Source of the DNA: Bacillus_I endophytica_A
Lineage (GTDB): Bacteria > Bacillota > Bacilli > Bacillales > Bacillaceae_H
Direction: 5' to 3'
Length of the DNA stretch: 64,000 bases
Assembly (NCBI RefSeq): GCF_026790145.1
Contig: NZ_JALAMS010000001.1
Span: forward strand, 248,001-312,000
Part shown: piece after piece, positions 18,559 through 26,911 of the stretch
Position numbering within the stretch: position 1 is the first letter of the stretch
How the letters are laid out: each line of letters begins with the position of its first letter
Notes under the pieces: model-generated
Databases searched by the model: none
The model's input: the letters and a program-made list of their open reading frames with translations, nothing else
What the model was told of the DNA's origin: nothing
Made by a program: the position numbers and the translations under genes

Positions 18559-18575
18559 GCCACTTCCTCTTTTAT
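18541..18575. terminator. bidirectional terminator
   Basis: AAAGAGGAAGCGGC pairs with GCCACTTCCTCTTT (one mismatch) around TTAA. It overlaps the ends of both convergent genes. Confidence 0.85.
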
Positions 18576-18907
18576 TGAGCACGTTTAAATGTTTCTTCTA
18601 AATGCTTACCCCATTTTAATGTGTTACCTTCCAATTCATACTTAACAGTACGTACCCCAGCTTCTGTTGAAAGCTGAAGTTCTGTTGCACTGACAATTTG
18701 ATATTTACCAACTTTAACGCCTGAGCGAAGAAGTTGTCCACTAGGTGTTAGTTCCATCATTGTTCCACTTTGAGTGTTTTCCCATTTTCCTTTTATATCT
18801 CCTGCTGCTAGTGTGTGATGTGACATTGTTTCGTATACAATAGGAGCAACCATTGTCCATGACAAAATAAACAGAGAGGCAGCAACTTTAACTACCATCT
18901 TTTTCAC
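18572..18907 (-). CDS. small secreted protein, lipocalin-like repeat pattern
   Basis: A 111-residue protein with a lysine-rich start, a hydrophobic core (VVKVAASLFILSWTMVAPIV) and a probable signal peptide ending near residue 35. The mature part reads GDIKGKWENTQSGTMMELTP, then VGKYQIVSATELQLST; this alternating strand pattern suggests a small beta barrel of the type that starts with a G-x-W motif. I cannot name the family. The GTG at 18907 follows GGTGAG; a GTG at 18916 overlaps that site. Confidence 0.68.
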   Translation of the reverse strand: MKKMVVKVAASLFILSWTMVAPIVYETMSHHTLAAGDIKGKWENTQSGTMMELTPSGQLLRSGVKVGKYQIVSATELQLSTEAGVRTVKYELEGNTLKWGKHLEETFKRAQ

Positions 18908-19018
18908 TTTTCTCACCTTCTATTCAAAGTATTAAAGGTAGTATGTGGAGAATATGACTTTTTTACTCATATTTTTATAAAAAAATCAACTTTCTCTGTT
19001 TATGTAACGTTATAGAAA

Positions 19019-19047
19019 ATGACATGAAGAAATTTATTTTCTATTAT
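19019..19047 (+). promoter_or_regulatory. sigma-A promoter of a candidate non-coding RNA
   Basis: ATGACA (19019-19024) and TATTAT (19042-19047) each match consensus at five of six positions, with a 17-base spacer. No credible coding region follows before the terminator at 19241-19275. Confidence 0.5.
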
Positions 19048-19053
19048 ATAAGT

Positions 19054-19275
19054 GAAAAAGAGAGGAGAGGGAACAAAAAGAGAATAAATATGTTAGAAGT
19101 TCTTACATAAAAGTGGAGAGAAAAGAGAGTTTCTTTTATTATAAAAACAAGATTAGATTGTCTCCTGAAGATGTATCTTATCTCTCAGTATACATACTGA
19201 GGTTCCCTACACCCAAATCCCCATCTTTTGTTATTTTGGGAAGCCCCACTTCTACTTGGAAAGAAGCGGGGTTTT
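19054..19275 (+). ncRNA. candidate structured small RNA, about 220 nt
   Basis: The 18908-19277 stretch has no supported gene. Downstream of the promoter at 19019-19047 come three hairpins in a row: CTCAGTAT/ATACTGAG (19184-19201), CCCAAA/TTTTGGG (19212-19240) and the terminator. The longest open frame starts at a GTG without a sensible ribosome site and looks non-coding. It could be a free small RNA or an antisense partner to the end of the AbrB-family gene on the other strand. It matches no RNA family I know. Confidence 0.4.
19241..19275. terminator. terminator for the candidate RNA and for the AbrB-family gene
   Basis: AAGCCCCACTTCT and AGAAGCGGGGTTTT pair with one mismatch around a short loop, ending in TTTT on the plus strand. 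It begins directly after the stop codon of the minus-strand gene. Confidence 0.7.
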
Positions 19276-19277
19276 AC

Positions 19278-20372
19278 TTATGTTCTTTGTTTTTCTGTCC
19301 GTTGTTCTAAACGCTTGAAAAAAGCTTGTTTAAAGAGCCACCTTAGAAATGGGGGCATAAGAAATAAAATAAATAAGATGCGAAACAGTTGAAAACTTGT
19401 TACAACAGCTAGTGATGCTTTAACTTCTTCTGCTACAACGGCCATTTCAGCCATTCCTCCAGGCGCAACACTTAAGAAAGCAGTTGTTATAGGAATGTCA
19501 AAAAATAAAAAAAGAAGCATTCCGGAAAGAAAAGAAAACAAAATAAGTGAAAAAGCTGTGCAAATGGCAAAAAAACTAAAGCGAGCTTTATGTGGGAGTT
19601 TGTTTGGTTTTAAAATGAGTCCAAGATATGTACCCATTAAGAGTTGAGCTCCATCTGTAATAAGATCAGGGGGATGTGGAGCTGTCCCGCCTGCAATAAC
19701 AAAAATACCAGTTGTTAAAATAGGGCCAAGTAAGAAGCGTGTGGGAAGTTTAAAATATTTTCCGGCTATAGCACATAGCAAACCAATTAAAAGAAGCCCT
19801 ATGTATGTAAAGAGATCATGAAGCGAGAAAGTAGTTAAAATACTTTTCATGGGTGTTCGTTCTTGATTACTAAAAAAAGAAGCCAAAAATGGAACTGTAA
19901 AAACAACGGCCATAAGCCTTGTTGCTTGAATAAATGTCACAACAGTTAAATCAATTCCCTTCAACTCTTCCCCAAGCACAATCATTTGAGAAAGACCTCC
20001 AGGAATGCTGCCTGTTAAAGTACTCTTTAAATTAATATTTGTTACCTTTGAAACGTAATAAGCAAGGATGCTGCTAAATACTAAAATAAGAATCGTTAGA
20101 AGAAGCATTGATGGAAGATGATGAATCATACGAAGTAGCGTTTCTTTTGTAAACGAGCGACCAAGCATATAGCCAATCAAAAGAAGCCCTACATTTCTCA
20201 GTTGAACAGGCCAAAGAAGTGGAAAGGATGAAAATCGTGAGAAGACGAGCGTTGCTGTTAATGAGCCAAGCATCCAGGAAAGTGGAATGTGAAAAAATGA
20301 AAATATAGTACCTCCAACAACAGCAAGTATGAGTGTAATGAGTAAGCGAATGGGACTTGAATAAAATGACAT
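19278..20372 (-). CDS. AbrB-family membrane transporter (COG3180)
   Basis: A 364-residue membrane protein with an internal duplication: SWMLGSLTAT...LIGYMLGRSF and STLTGSIPGGLSQMIVLGEE in the first half, RFLLGPILTTG...LLMGTYLGLI and FLSVAPGGMAEMAVVAEEV in the second. This twin GG(L/M) pattern defines the AbrB transporter family (PF05145), often mislabelled ammonia monooxygenase. It is not the AbrB transition-state regulator. Substrate unknown. GAGAAAGGATA precedes the ATG. Confidence 0.85.
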   Translation of the reverse strand: MSFYSSPIRLLITLILAVVGGTIFSFFHIPLSWMLGSLTATLVFSRFSSFPLLWPVQLRNVGLLLIGYMLGRSFTKETLLRMIHHLPSMLLLTILILVFSSILAYYVSKVTNINLKSTLTGSIPGGLSQMIVLGEELKGIDLTVVTFIQATRLMAVVFTVPFLASFFSNQERTPMKSILTTFSLHDLFTYIGLLLIGLLCAIAGKYFKLPTRFLLGPILTTGIFVIAGGTAPHPPDLITDGAQLLMGTYLGLILKPNKLPHKARFSFFAICTAFSLILFSFLSGMLLFLFFDIPITTAFLSVAPGGMAEMAVVAEEVKASLAVVTSFQLFRILFILFLMPPFLRWLFKQAFFKRLEQRTEKQRT

Positions 20373-20544
20373 GTAGAATATCCTTTCTCTAACAACGCTA
20401 TGCGTAATATTTGAAAATAAAGACTTCTCTTATTTCCCTAGTAAATCTCTTTTTTTCTTATTATAATATAACGCAATACGTATGAAATGTCAGAGCGGAT
20501 ATTTCCGTTCTTTTTTTCTTTCAGCAAAAAAGGAGTGAAAGAAT

Positions 20545-21897
20545 TTGGAAAAGCAAAAGCCAGAGTCATCAAATGATTCTTTCGCTTTTTTGGATCGTTT
20601 TTTTGAGCTATCTGCTCGAGGCACGACGGTAAAAAAAGAAATGTTGGCAGGTCTGACAACATTTATGACTGTAAGTTATGTTATCGTTGTCATCCCACTT
20701 ATTTTATCAGAGACAGGAATGCCAAAAGAGGCAGCATTAGCAGCTACAATTTTTGCTATTGCCTTTAGTACTCTTCTCATGGCTCTTTGGGCGAACTTCC
20801 CGGTTGTTACAGGTCCTGGAATGGGGCTCAGCGCCTTTTTTACTTATTCCGTTGTAATTGGAGAAGGACTTTCATGGGAAACAGCACTAGGAGCTGTTTT
20901 TATTTCAGGGGTCATCTTCTTCATCCTCACCGCAACAGGGATAAGAGGGAAGATTATTGATGCTATTCCTTCTGTGCTAAAGTCTTCAATTACAGTTGGG
21001 ATTGGGCTTTTTGTGGCCTTTATTGGATTGAAAAATGCCGGAATTATTGTGGGAGACGATTCTAACTTTGTTGGGTTAGGAAAGTTAGCAAGTCCAGGCC
21101 CTATCGTTGCGCTAGTAGGAGTTTTGTTATCTGCTGTTTTTATGGCGCGTAAGATGAAAGGTGCCATTATATTAGGGATTATCTTAACAACGCTTCTTGC
21201 CATGATCACAGGTGTGCAAAGTCTTCCAACTCATGTAAGTGATGTGTTCACTTTCCATCTACCGAGCGTTGCGCCGACTTTTATGAAGCTAGATATTGGA
21301 GCAGCATTTGCATACGGTATCTTTTCTATTGTGTTTTCATTCACAATCGTTGAACTTTTTGATACATTAGCAACACTTATCGGATTGTCGCGTAAAGCAG
21401 GATTAGAAGATGAGAATGGAAAGATTCCTAATTTAAATCGGGCGTTAACAGCAGACTCTATCGGTACGATGGCAAGTGCTTTATTTGGAAGTACAGCTCT
21501 TAACACATATATTGAGAATGCGACAGGAATTACAGAAGGTGGTCGAACAGGATTAAAATCGTTAACAGTAGCTGTTTTATTTTTGCTGACCCTGTTTTTA
21601 GCTCCTCTTATTCAGTTTATTCCAACCGTTGCAACAGCACCTCCGCTTATTATTATTGGAGCGCTTATGCTTAGTGACATTAAAAATATTAATATGGAAG
21701 ATTTCACAGAGCTTATTCCTGCATTTTTAACAATTGTTATGATGCCTCTTACGTTTAGTATTGCGGACGGACTTGCTTTTGGTTTTCTTTCTTATACATT
21801 TCTAAAATTATTAACAGGTCGTTATAAAGAAATTCATCCGTTTCTTTATATTATTTGTATCGCTTTTATCATTAACTTTTATATGATTGGCCACTGA
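20545..21897 (+). CDS. NCS2 purine permease (AzgA/PbuG-like)
   Basis: A 450-residue protein with about 12-13 helices. The motifs GLTTFMTVSYVI, GPGMGLSAFFTYSVV, the helix-10 stretch FDTLATLIGLSRKAGL, and TALNTYIENATGI are those of the AzgA group of NCS2 transporters, which import guanine, hypoxanthine or adenine. It starts at a TTG behind AAAAAAGGAGTG. The substrate cannot be narrowed from sequence. No purine riboswitch is visible upstream. Confidence 0.9.
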   Translation: MEKQKPESSNDSFAFLDRFFELSARGTTVKKEMLAGLTTFMTVSYVIVVIPLILSETGMPKEAALAATIFAIAFSTLLMALWANFPVVTGPGMGLSAFFTYSVVIGEGLSWETALGAVFISGVIFFILTATGIRGKIIDAIPSVLKSSITVGIGLFVAFIGLKNAGIIVGDDSNFVGLGKLASPGPIVALVGVLLSAVFMARKMKGAIILGIILTTLLAMITGVQSLPTHVSDVFTFHLPSVAPTFMKLDIGAAFAYGIFSIVFSFTIVELFDTLATLIGLSRKAGLEDENGKIPNLNRALTADSIGTMASALFGSTALNTYIENATGITEGGRTGLKSLTVAVLFLLTLFLAPLIQFIPTVATAPPLIIIGALMLSDIKNINMEDFTELIPAFLTIVMMPLTFSIADGLAFGFLSYTFLKLLTGRYKEIHPFLYIICIAFIINFYMIGH

Positions 21898-21930
21898 TGG
21901 AAAAAGACCTAGTCTTTTTCCATCTTTTTA
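21896..21930 (+). terminator. terminator of the purine permease gene
   Basis: GATGGAAAAAGAC pairs with GTCTTTTTCCATC, followed by TTTTTATTTT. Confidence 0.85.
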
Positions 21931-22020
21931 TTTTGTCCGTCAAATTCATTCTTTCAGGAAAGCTGGAAAGGAGTTACAATAAACATTGGATATGTGAATA
22001 AGGGGAAATCAGGTGAAAAA

Positions 22021-22932
22021 GTGAAGAAAACAACGGTATATGCACTTCTTGTAGCAGTAATGGCAATGTGGGGATTAAATATTATTTGGCTCAAGCTTTT
22101 AGTGAATGAATTTGCGCCTGTCACAATGACTGCTTTCCGGATTTTTGTAGCGGGTGTAGCTGTCCTTCTTTTTCTTTCTGTAAAAGGAGTGGTGCGAAAA
22201 CTCACATTTAGAGAATTTAGTTTTATTTGTGTTGTGAGTTTGTTCAATATTGTTGGTCACCACTACTTTCTATCGGTCGGTTTAACAAATACAACGGCTA
22301 TGAACGGAGGACTAATTCTAGGCCTTGTTCCTATTTTAACAGCTATTGCATCTCTATTTTTGTTAAAAGTAAAGTTTAGCATAATGAAGGTAGTTGGAAT
22401 TCTTTTTGCGTTTTTTGGAGTGAGTTTTGCTCTTGTAGCAGGGCATGGCGGAGCAATTAGTACATCGTACGGTGATGTGCAAATCTTTTTAGCTGCGGTA
22501 TCCCAAGCAATCAGTTTTGTGCTTATTAAAAAAGCCTCAACAAATATTGATGCCCGTCTTATGACAGGATGGCTTATGATTGTTGGCTCAGCTGTTTTAT
22601 TCTTTGTTAGCCTTGCTGTTGAGCCACAAGGATTAGCTACGATGAAAACAGATAACTATTTAATTTGGCTTGTTTTTATAGGTTCGGCACTTCTTGCCAC
22701 AGCTTTTGGGCATATGACATACAATTATGCAATGCAGCACATTGGAGCAAGCGAGTCTGCTGTATTTATTAATTTAAATCCATTTTTTGCGTTAATTTCG
22801 TCTTATCTTTTTCTTGGAGAATCGCTTTATATAACACAATTTATTGGATTTCTGCTTATTGTTTTTGGCGTTTTAGCTGGAAGTGGAGCGGTTGAACAAT
22901 GGAGAAGAGCGAAGGTTACGTATAAGATGTAA
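22021..22932 (+). CDS. EamA/DMT-family transporter
   Basis: A 303-residue protein with ten helices in two EamA repeats (about 5-130 and 145-285). The first helix AVMAMWGLNIIWLKLLV and the second-repeat segment INLNPFFALISSYLFLGE are typical of drug/metabolite exporters. I favour the GTG at 22021, five bases behind CAGGTGA; a GTG at 21994 is also in frame. Substrate unknown. Confidence 0.85.
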   Translation: MKKTTVYALLVAVMAMWGLNIIWLKLLVNEFAPVTMTAFRIFVAGVAVLLFLSVKGVVRKLTFREFSFICVVSLFNIVGHHYFLSVGLTNTTAMNGGLILGLVPILTAIASLFLLKVKFSIMKVVGILFAFFGVSFALVAGHGGAISTSYGDVQIFLAAVSQAISFVLIKKASTNIDARLMTGWLMIVGSAVLFFVSLAVEPQGLATMKTDNYLIWLVFIGSALLATAFGHMTYNYAMQHIGASESAVFINLNPFFALISSYLFLGESLYITQFIGFLLIVFGVLAGSGAVEQWRRAKVTYKM

Positions 22933-22942
22933 TGATAGAAAA

Positions 22943-22980
22943 TAGGCATTGAATCAAATGATTGAATGCCTAGCTTTTTT
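22943..22980 (+). terminator. terminator of the EamA gene
   Basis: TAGGCATTGAATC pairs with GATTGAATGCCTA around a four-base loop, then CTTTTTT. Confidence 0.85.
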
Positions 22981-23262
22981 ATGTTACCTATAAGAAGAAC
23001 ATTTTTATAAATCTGAATCTATAAATCTTAGTTAGCTTTTATGTTATGAGCTGTTTTCAGGAAAAAAGCCCAAGATAATATTTGTGAATTTTTTTACTAA
23101 ACCAAGGAGAGTAGTTCAAAATTTTACGCATTCATAAATATCATTTAATGCTTACTGTAGGTCTTCCTTTTTATTAAAAAGAAAACTATAAGGAGTTAGG
23201 GTGTGCTCTCTTCTGTGTGTTTTTGTTGGAAAGGGGAATGATAGTAAGGGAGGAGGAAGAGA
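22981..23262. other. AT-rich non-coding stretch before a small gene
   Basis: No open frame with a ribosome site and no strong hairpin apart from the preceding terminator. The last 20 bases carry GGGAGGAGGAAGAG, an unusually purine-rich ribosome site for the next gene. Confidence 0.5.
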
Positions 23263-23541
23263 ATGATTAGTTCACATCCATATATCCATATTACAAAAAA
23301 GATTAAACATAATCGTCAAGAATATGAGGAGTTGGAATATCAGCTTGAACTTTACGAAGATAAAATTGTAGCAGGAGGGGAGCAGTTTGCTATTAAAGCT
23401 GTTCTTGATGTCTCGTATCGGATTACAACAAAAAGCTATGGTTTTCTCTACTTACATACAACAAAAGGAGTGTTTTCTTACTTAGTAAAGGAAAATCCTC
23501 AGTTATTTATTAGGCACTGCAAAGAGAAACTTAACTGGTGA
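23263..23541 (+). CDS. small cytosolic protein of unknown function
   Basis: A 92-residue protein. It alternates short charged strands (YEELEYQLELYEDKIVAGGE, then AIKAVLDVSYRI, then GFLYLHTTKGVFSYLVK) and ends in a helix with HCKEKL. The pattern suggests a small pleckstrin-like beta domain, but this is only an impression. I do not recognise the family. The ribosome site is strong and a terminator follows, so it is a single-gene unit. Confidence 0.68.
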   Translation: MISSHPYIHITKKIKHNRQEYEELEYQLELYEDKIVAGGEQFAIKAVLDVSYRITTKSYGFLYLHTTKGVFSYLVKENPQLFIRHCKEKLNW

Positions 23542-23561
23542 GAAAATAAGGTGTTTAATAG

Positions 23562-23597
23562 AAAAAATCCTTGGAGAGGCCTCCAAGGATTTTTATT
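23562..23597. terminator. bidirectional terminator
   Basis: AAAAAATCCTTGGAG pairs with CTCCAAGGATTTTT, with A and T runs on both sides. It serves both the small gene and ppaC. Confidence 0.88.
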
Positions 23598-24522
23598 ATG
23601 ATAAAGCTTCAGTTAGTGGTGGAACGATTTGTTTCTTACGAGATACAACACCCTTTAGAAGAGCTTTGTCGTCAACAAGAGAAACATCAAACGCTTTTTC
23701 AACTGCTTCTGTTTCTTTACCGATTGCAAGCGCCATTGAGTTGCTATTAAGAATATCTGTTACAACAAGAACAAAAAGATCTAAGCCTTTTTCTGCAATT
23801 GTTTCTAACATAGCATGTTTCAAGTCTTCTTGACGGATAAGAACATCGTTTGTATCAACAGCATTGATTTGCGCTACTTCAACACGATGCTCACCCATTT
23901 GGAATTCTTTAGCATCTAATGTGATAAGTTCTGCAATCGTTTTGTCGCTTAAGTCAGCTCCAGCTTTAAGCATAGCTAAGCCATACTCTTCTGCATCTAC
24001 TTCAGCAATTGATGCAAGTTCTTTTGCTGCTTTTACATCTTCTTCAGTGCATGTTGGTGACTTGAATAAAAGAGAGTCTGAGATAATAGCTGAAAGCATT
24101 AAGCCAGCTGTATCTTTTTTAATTTCAACACCGTGTTCTTTATAAAGTTTGTTTAGAATTGTTGCTGTACAACCAACAGGTTCAGCACGATAGTAAAGCG
24201 GATCAGTTGTTTCAAAGTTTGCAATACGATGGTGGTCAATAACTTCTAAAACACGAACATCGTTAATATCTGATACACTTTGTTGACGTTCGTTATGGTC
24301 AACTAAGATTACGCTGTTTACTTCGTTTGCTACAGTCTCCACAAGACGAGGTGCTGAAGTGTTGAATTTGTCTAAAGCAAATTGAGTTTCTCCGTTTACT
24401 TCTCCTAAGCGAACAGGTTCAACGTCAAAGCCTAGAGCTGCTTTTAATTCAGCGTAAGCAATAGCTGAGCAAATTGTGTCTGTATCTGGGTTTTTATGAC
24501 CGAAAATAAGAATCTTTTCCAT
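23596..24522 (-). CDS. ppaC: manganese-dependent inorganic pyrophosphatase (family II)
   Basis: A 308-residue DHH-superfamily enzyme that hydrolyses pyrophosphate to drive biosynthesis. Metal ligands are visible in FGHKNPDTDTICSAIAY (8-24), VDHNE near 75 and the DHH motif in VIDHHRIANF near 97. The C-terminal DHHA2 domain carries the phosphate-binding SRKKQIVP near 297. Length and motifs match Bacillus PpaC. AAAAAGGAG precedes the ATG. Confidence 0.95.
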   Translation of the reverse strand: MEKILIFGHKNPDTDTICSAIAYAELKAALGFDVEPVRLGEVNGETQFALDKFNTSAPRLVETVANEVNSVILVDHNERQQSVSDINDVRVLEVIDHHRIANFETTDPLYYRAEPVGCTATILNKLYKEHGVEIKKDTAGLMLSAIISDSLLFKSPTCTEEDVKAAKELASIAEVDAEEYGLAMLKAGADLSDKTIAELITLDAKEFQMGEHRVEVAQINAVDTNDVLIRQEDLKHAMLETIAEKGLDLFVLVVTDILNSNSMALAIGKETEAVEKAFDVSLVDDKALLKGVVSRKKQIVPPLTEALS

Positions 24523-24755
24523 AATTAATCTCCTTTTTCCTATATGTAAAATAAGTATACATACATACTATACCATCTCTCTCAGTTTGTAAAAAAGTCT
24601 TAGGCAAAAATTATTCTTTTTTATTGACTGATATGAAATAGAGCTTAACTATCATTTTTTATTATAGAAAAGAAGGAGATATACCGCTTTTTATTTGTTA
24701 GAATAAGGATAAAAAGTAAGCTAGATTAAAAATTCTAATGAAAGAGGGAAGCTGA

Positions 24756-25430
24756 TTGGCAAACACTATTCTCTACATAGAAGATGATACAGAAATTGGT
24801 ACTTTTACAAAAGCATTTTTAGAATCAAAAGGATTTGAAATCATTTGGCTAAAATCATCATATGATCACGAAAAATACTTAGAGAAAGCAGACTTGGTGT
24901 TGTTAGATATTATGATTCCTGGTTTGGACGGCTTTACGGTTGGACAGCGTATTAAAAAAAGAAATGCCGAAACTCCTCTTTTGTTACAAACAGCTCGAAC
25001 TTCAATTGAAGACAAGTTAAAAGGGTTAAATTTTGCGGATGATTATATTACTAAACCATTTCATCCTGAAGAACTTGCAGCCCGGATTGATATTCTTTTA
25101 AGGCGTTTTGATAAAGTAAGTGAAGACTGTATTGAAATCCATCATCTTAAAGTAAATATAAAAGAAAAGCGTATTATTAATGTTGAGAAAGACGAAGAGA
25201 TTTTATTAACAGAAAAACAGCTTAAAATTTTCTTTTATTTGCTTCGTCATCCAAATCAAATTTTAACGAAAGAACAAATCTATGAAATGGTATGGGAAAG
25301 AACATTCATTGAAGGGGATAAAACGCTTATGGTGCATATAAGACATTTGCGACAAAAAATTGAGAAGGACCCAAATAATCCTGAAATAGTGGAAACGATC
25401 CGAGGAATTGGGTATCGAATTAGACAATGA
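24756..25430 (+). CDS. OmpR-family response regulator of the lantibiotic island
   Basis: A 224-residue regulator with the receiver pocket YIEDD, phospho-acceptor Asp in LVLLDIMIPGLDGF near 50 and Lys in DDYITKPFHP, then a winged helix ending TLMVHIRHLRQKIE...IRGIGYRI. It starts at a TTG behind GAGGGAAGC and overlaps the kinase by four bases. Its likely target is the promoter with 11-base direct repeats at 26814-26873 in front of the ABC transporter genes, the layout of lantibiotic self-protection modules. That link is inferred from position. Confidence 0.9.
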   Translation: MANTILYIEDDTEIGTFTKAFLESKGFEIIWLKSSYDHEKYLEKADLVLLDIMIPGLDGFTVGQRIKKRNAETPLLLQTARTSIEDKLKGLNFADDYITKPFHPEELAARIDILLRRFDKVSEDCIEIHHLKVNIKEKRIINVEKDEEILLTEKQLKIFFYLLRHPNQILTKEQIYEMVWERTFIEGDKTLMVHIRHLRQKIEKDPNNPEIVETIRGIGYRIRQ

Positions 25431-26764
25431 AGCTTTCTAAAAAATATCTACTTATTATTGTAGCATCAATCCTTTTTTTTCCTATTTCCTACCTTGGAGT
25501 CAATTTTATTTATTATTCCCTTCTTATGAATGTGGCAAGCAATAATATTGATATTCATTATGAGCCTCAGAAAGTTGAAGCAAAATGGAAAAATGATATA
25601 GAAAATTTACAGGGAAAAAGCGTAAAAGATATTCTATCATTTTTTAATAACTCAAAAGAATATAAGGAAGCGCGAATTGTTTGGATTAGTACCGATGGAG
25701 ACGTATACTTTGATTCTTCTCAAACGCCAAATTCAAAATGGTCTATTGCATATACTATTGAATTTATGGAGAAAGGCAGTAAAGGGAACGATCTTTTGTT
25801 GAAAGAAGAGCTTGGTAACGGGACAAAAAATGGTTACGCAATGCTAGAGATTCCTGAAGAATATGTAGGTTCGAAGTGGAAAATCTTACGTGAAAAATAT
25901 GTATATGTATGGTATTTGATGTTGTTATTCCTATGGGCTTTATTTATTTTTGTTTCATGGTTTTTCTTTTATGGGATTCAGAGACGTCTTATTTTTATCC
26001 AACGCCATATGGAAAAGGAAGGGAAAGATGGAATTCCAGAAGGATTTAAAGTGAAAAATAAAGATGAGCTAGGTCAAGTGGAGCTTTCTTTTAATAAAAT
26101 GGTAGAGAAATTAAAAGAAAGCCGGAGAAAAGAAATTCAAGAAGAAGAGCTACGAAAGAAATTTATTTCAGACGTTTCCCATGATTTAAGAACACCACTT
26201 ACGATTATAAGAGGGCATACGTTTACCTTAAGTGGAGAAAATTTATCTCCTCAAGGAAAGCAATCTGTTGAAATTATTAATAACAAGATTAGTTTTGTTG
26301 GGGATTTGATTGATAACTTATCTTCGTTTAATTTGTTAACAGCTCAAAAAATGCCTATGAACCGGAAAAAGGTAGATGTATTAAAAATTATTCGTTCGTC
26401 GCTAACAGCCTGGTATCCAATTTTTGAAAAAGAGGGGTTTAAAGTTGATATTGGTCTAGAAAAAAGTTTAATTTGGAACATTGATGAAGTGTGGATGAAG
26501 CGTATTTTAGATAACTTGTTTCAAAATATTATGAGACATGCGAGCAGTGGAAAATATGTATCTGTGCGTATTGAAAGTGATGATAAACATGAGTACCTTA
26601 TTGTAGAAGATAAAGGTCCTGGTTTACAGGCGAAGTCAGATCATAAAGGTTCAGGAATTGGTCTATCAATTGTGGAGATTATGGTAAAGCAGATGGGATT
26701 AATACAAGAAATTTCAAGTGGGAAGAATGGTACTACTTTTAAGATTTATCAAAAAGAAGAATGA
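25427..26764 (+). CDS. sensor histidine kinase paired with the ABC protection module
   Basis: A 445-residue kinase with helices at about 7-30 and 160-185, an extracytoplasmic region of about 125 residues, a HAMP-like linker, the phospho-acceptor box DVSHDLRTPLTIIRGH near 250, and ATP-binding motifs DNLFQNIMRHA, EDKGPGL and GSGIGLSIV. A real extracytoplasmic domain is present, so it is not the short intramembrane-sensing type. It could sense the lantibiotic or cell-wall damage, but sequence does not show which. Confidence 0.9.
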   Translation: MKLSKKYLLIIVASILFFPISYLGVNFIYYSLLMNVASNNIDIHYEPQKVEAKWKNDIENLQGKSVKDILSFFNNSKEYKEARIVWISTDGDVYFDSSQTPNSKWSIAYTIEFMEKGSKGNDLLLKEELGNGTKNGYAMLEIPEEYVGSKWKILREKYVYVWYLMLLFLWALFIFVSWFFFYGIQRRLIFIQRHMEKEGKDGIPEGFKVKNKDELGQVELSFNKMVEKLKESRRKEIQEEELRKKFISDVSHDLRTPLTIIRGHTFTLSGENLSPQGKQSVEIINNKISFVGDLIDNLSSFNLLTAQKMPMNRKKVDVLKIIRSSLTAWYPIFEKEGFKVDIGLEKSLIWNIDEVWMKRILDNLFQNIMRHASSGKYVSVRIESDDKHEYLIVEDKGPGLQAKSDHKGSGIGLSIVEIMVKQMGLIQEISSGKNGTTFKIYQKEE

Positions 26765-26793
26765 AGACTGCCTAAGAAGGTAGTCTTTTTTTA
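26763..26793 (+). terminator. terminator after the two-component system
   Basis: AAGACTGCCT pairs with AGGTAGTCTT around a short loop, then TTTTTATT. Confidence 0.85.
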
Positions 26794-26813
26794 TTGTGGT
26801 AAGAAAATAGAAT

Positions 26814-26873
26814 GAAATTTAAACGAAATTTAAACTGAAATCAACCCTTAATTTAAATTAGCGCGTCTATACT
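26814..26873 (+). promoter_or_regulatory. promoter with 11-bp direct repeats before the ABC transporter
   Basis: GAAATTTAAAC occurs twice head to tail (26814-26824 and 26825-26835), and a degenerate third unit TGAAATCAACC follows. A TATACT -10 element lies at 26868-26873 with no good -35. Tandem sites at one-turn spacing in place of a -35 box are typical for activation by an OmpR-family regulator, here most likely the one just upstream. Confidence 0.6.
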
Positions 26874-26911
26874 AAAAGTAACAAAAGGAAAGCGAAGGGA
26901 GAGAAAAGTTG

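Noticed and set aside
20495..20517. Weak hairpin AGCGGA/TCCGTT followed by seven T before the purine permease
   Set aside because: Six pairs with a G-T are too weak for a confident attenuator, and no alternative antiterminator fold or purine riboswitch is visible.
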